5,346 nt of DNA from NCBI GenBank assembly GCA_964518335.1, contig CAZFDT010000141.1, positions 1 through 5,346 on the forward strand, written 5' to 3'. A program made the translations under genes and the position numbers. Positions 5,292 through 5,346 of the stretch are shown piece after piece (the stretch's first letter is position 1; each line of letters starts with the position of its first letter). The DNA comes from CAZFDT01 sp964518335. GTDB taxonomy: Bacteria; Planctomycetota; Phycisphaerae; Phycisphaerales; Phycisphaeraceae. The notes under the pieces are model-generated. The model worked only from the letters and a program-made list of their open reading frames with translations, had not been told where the DNA came from and searched no databases.

Positions 5292-5346
5292 GCCTAACGT
5301 AAAAGGCTTATCGTCGGACCAGCGTGACCGATAGGCCGCGGGTGGG
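5292..5346 (-). other. Partial attC site running off the window edge
   Basis: On the minus strand this is the downstream end of a site that closes with GTTAGGC (5298-5292) just before the zinc-ribbon gene. The plus strand reads GCCTAAC, a perfect RYYYAAC core. Within the visible part, GGCTTATCG (5305-5313) pairs with CGATAGGCC (5329-5337) through nine positions including one G-T wobble. No second core box appears before the window ends, which fits a site longer than 55 bases. It would belong to a further cassette to the right. Confidence 0.55.

Larger units (their letters stand above)
4498..5346 (-). mobile_element. Distal part of an integron gene-cassette array
   Basis: Two small minus-strand genes are each bounded by inverted copies of an integron-type core site, with a structured 112-base site between them. 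GTTAGGCGTGCT (5069-5080) is the exact complement of AGCACGCCTAAC (5287-5298), bounding the zinc-ribbon gene. GTTAGCTGC (4498-4506) is the exact complement of GCAGCTAAC (4962-4970), bounding the 149-aa gene. Each gene ends with its TAA inside the CTAAC core. With cutting after the G of GTTAGGC, one complete cassette would run from 5297 to 4970, about 328 bases, a typical size. The base composition is visibly less GC-rich than the core genes on the left. No integrase gene is in the window; the gene orientation predicts it to the right. The extent beyond 5346 is unknown. Confidence 0.72.

Noticed and set aside
5076..5297. A plus-strand 73-residue frame across the zinc-ribbon cassette
   Set aside because: It starts with GTG inside the recombination core, lacks a ribosome binding site, and has no pattern to rival the CxxC pairs of the minus-strand gene.

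Overview
The window looks like a high-GC bacterial chromosome. My best guess is a planctomycete of the Phycisphaerae type. That rests on GC-rich core genes, an L-fucose-isomerase-like enzyme and a Nif3 protein with the YHPP motif I associate with the eukaryotic branch of the family. It is an impression from protein character, not a demonstrated placement.

Layout, left to right. (1) 24-413 (+) is rplL, ribosomal protein L7/L12, ended by a textbook intrinsic terminator at 442-471. No rpoB follows. (2) 561-2222 (+) is a 553-residue sugar isomerase of the FucI/AraA fold, with its own ribosome binding site and probably its own promoter. (3) 2272-2832 (-) is a soluble coiled-coil protein of unknown function, convergent with the isomerase. 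(4) 2889-4043 (+) is a full-length Nif3-family dinuclear-metal protein, divergent from the coiled-coil gene across a 56-base gap. (5) 4044-4498 has no convincing gene. It holds clustered inverted repeats: a switchable three-arm repeat, two copies of a CACACAGC...GCTGTGTG palindrome, and an 18-base stretch nearly identical to part of the attC site further right. (6) 4498-5346 reads as the distal end of an integron gene-cassette array on the minus strand. It contains two small unknown genes (149 aa and a 66-aa zinc ribbon), a 112-base attC-like site between them (4964-5075), and the start of a second attC running off the right edge (5292 onward).

The left 4 kb is ordinary core chromosome: translation, sugar metabolism and a conserved metal protein, in short separately transcribed units. 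The right 0.85 kb is accessory DNA. The cassette genes point left, so an integrase gene and attI, if present, should lie to the right of the window, and the 149-aa cassette would be among the oldest in the array. The best lead is this array and its decayed-looking boundary in 4044-4498. I see no CRISPR array, tRNA, rRNA or transposase.
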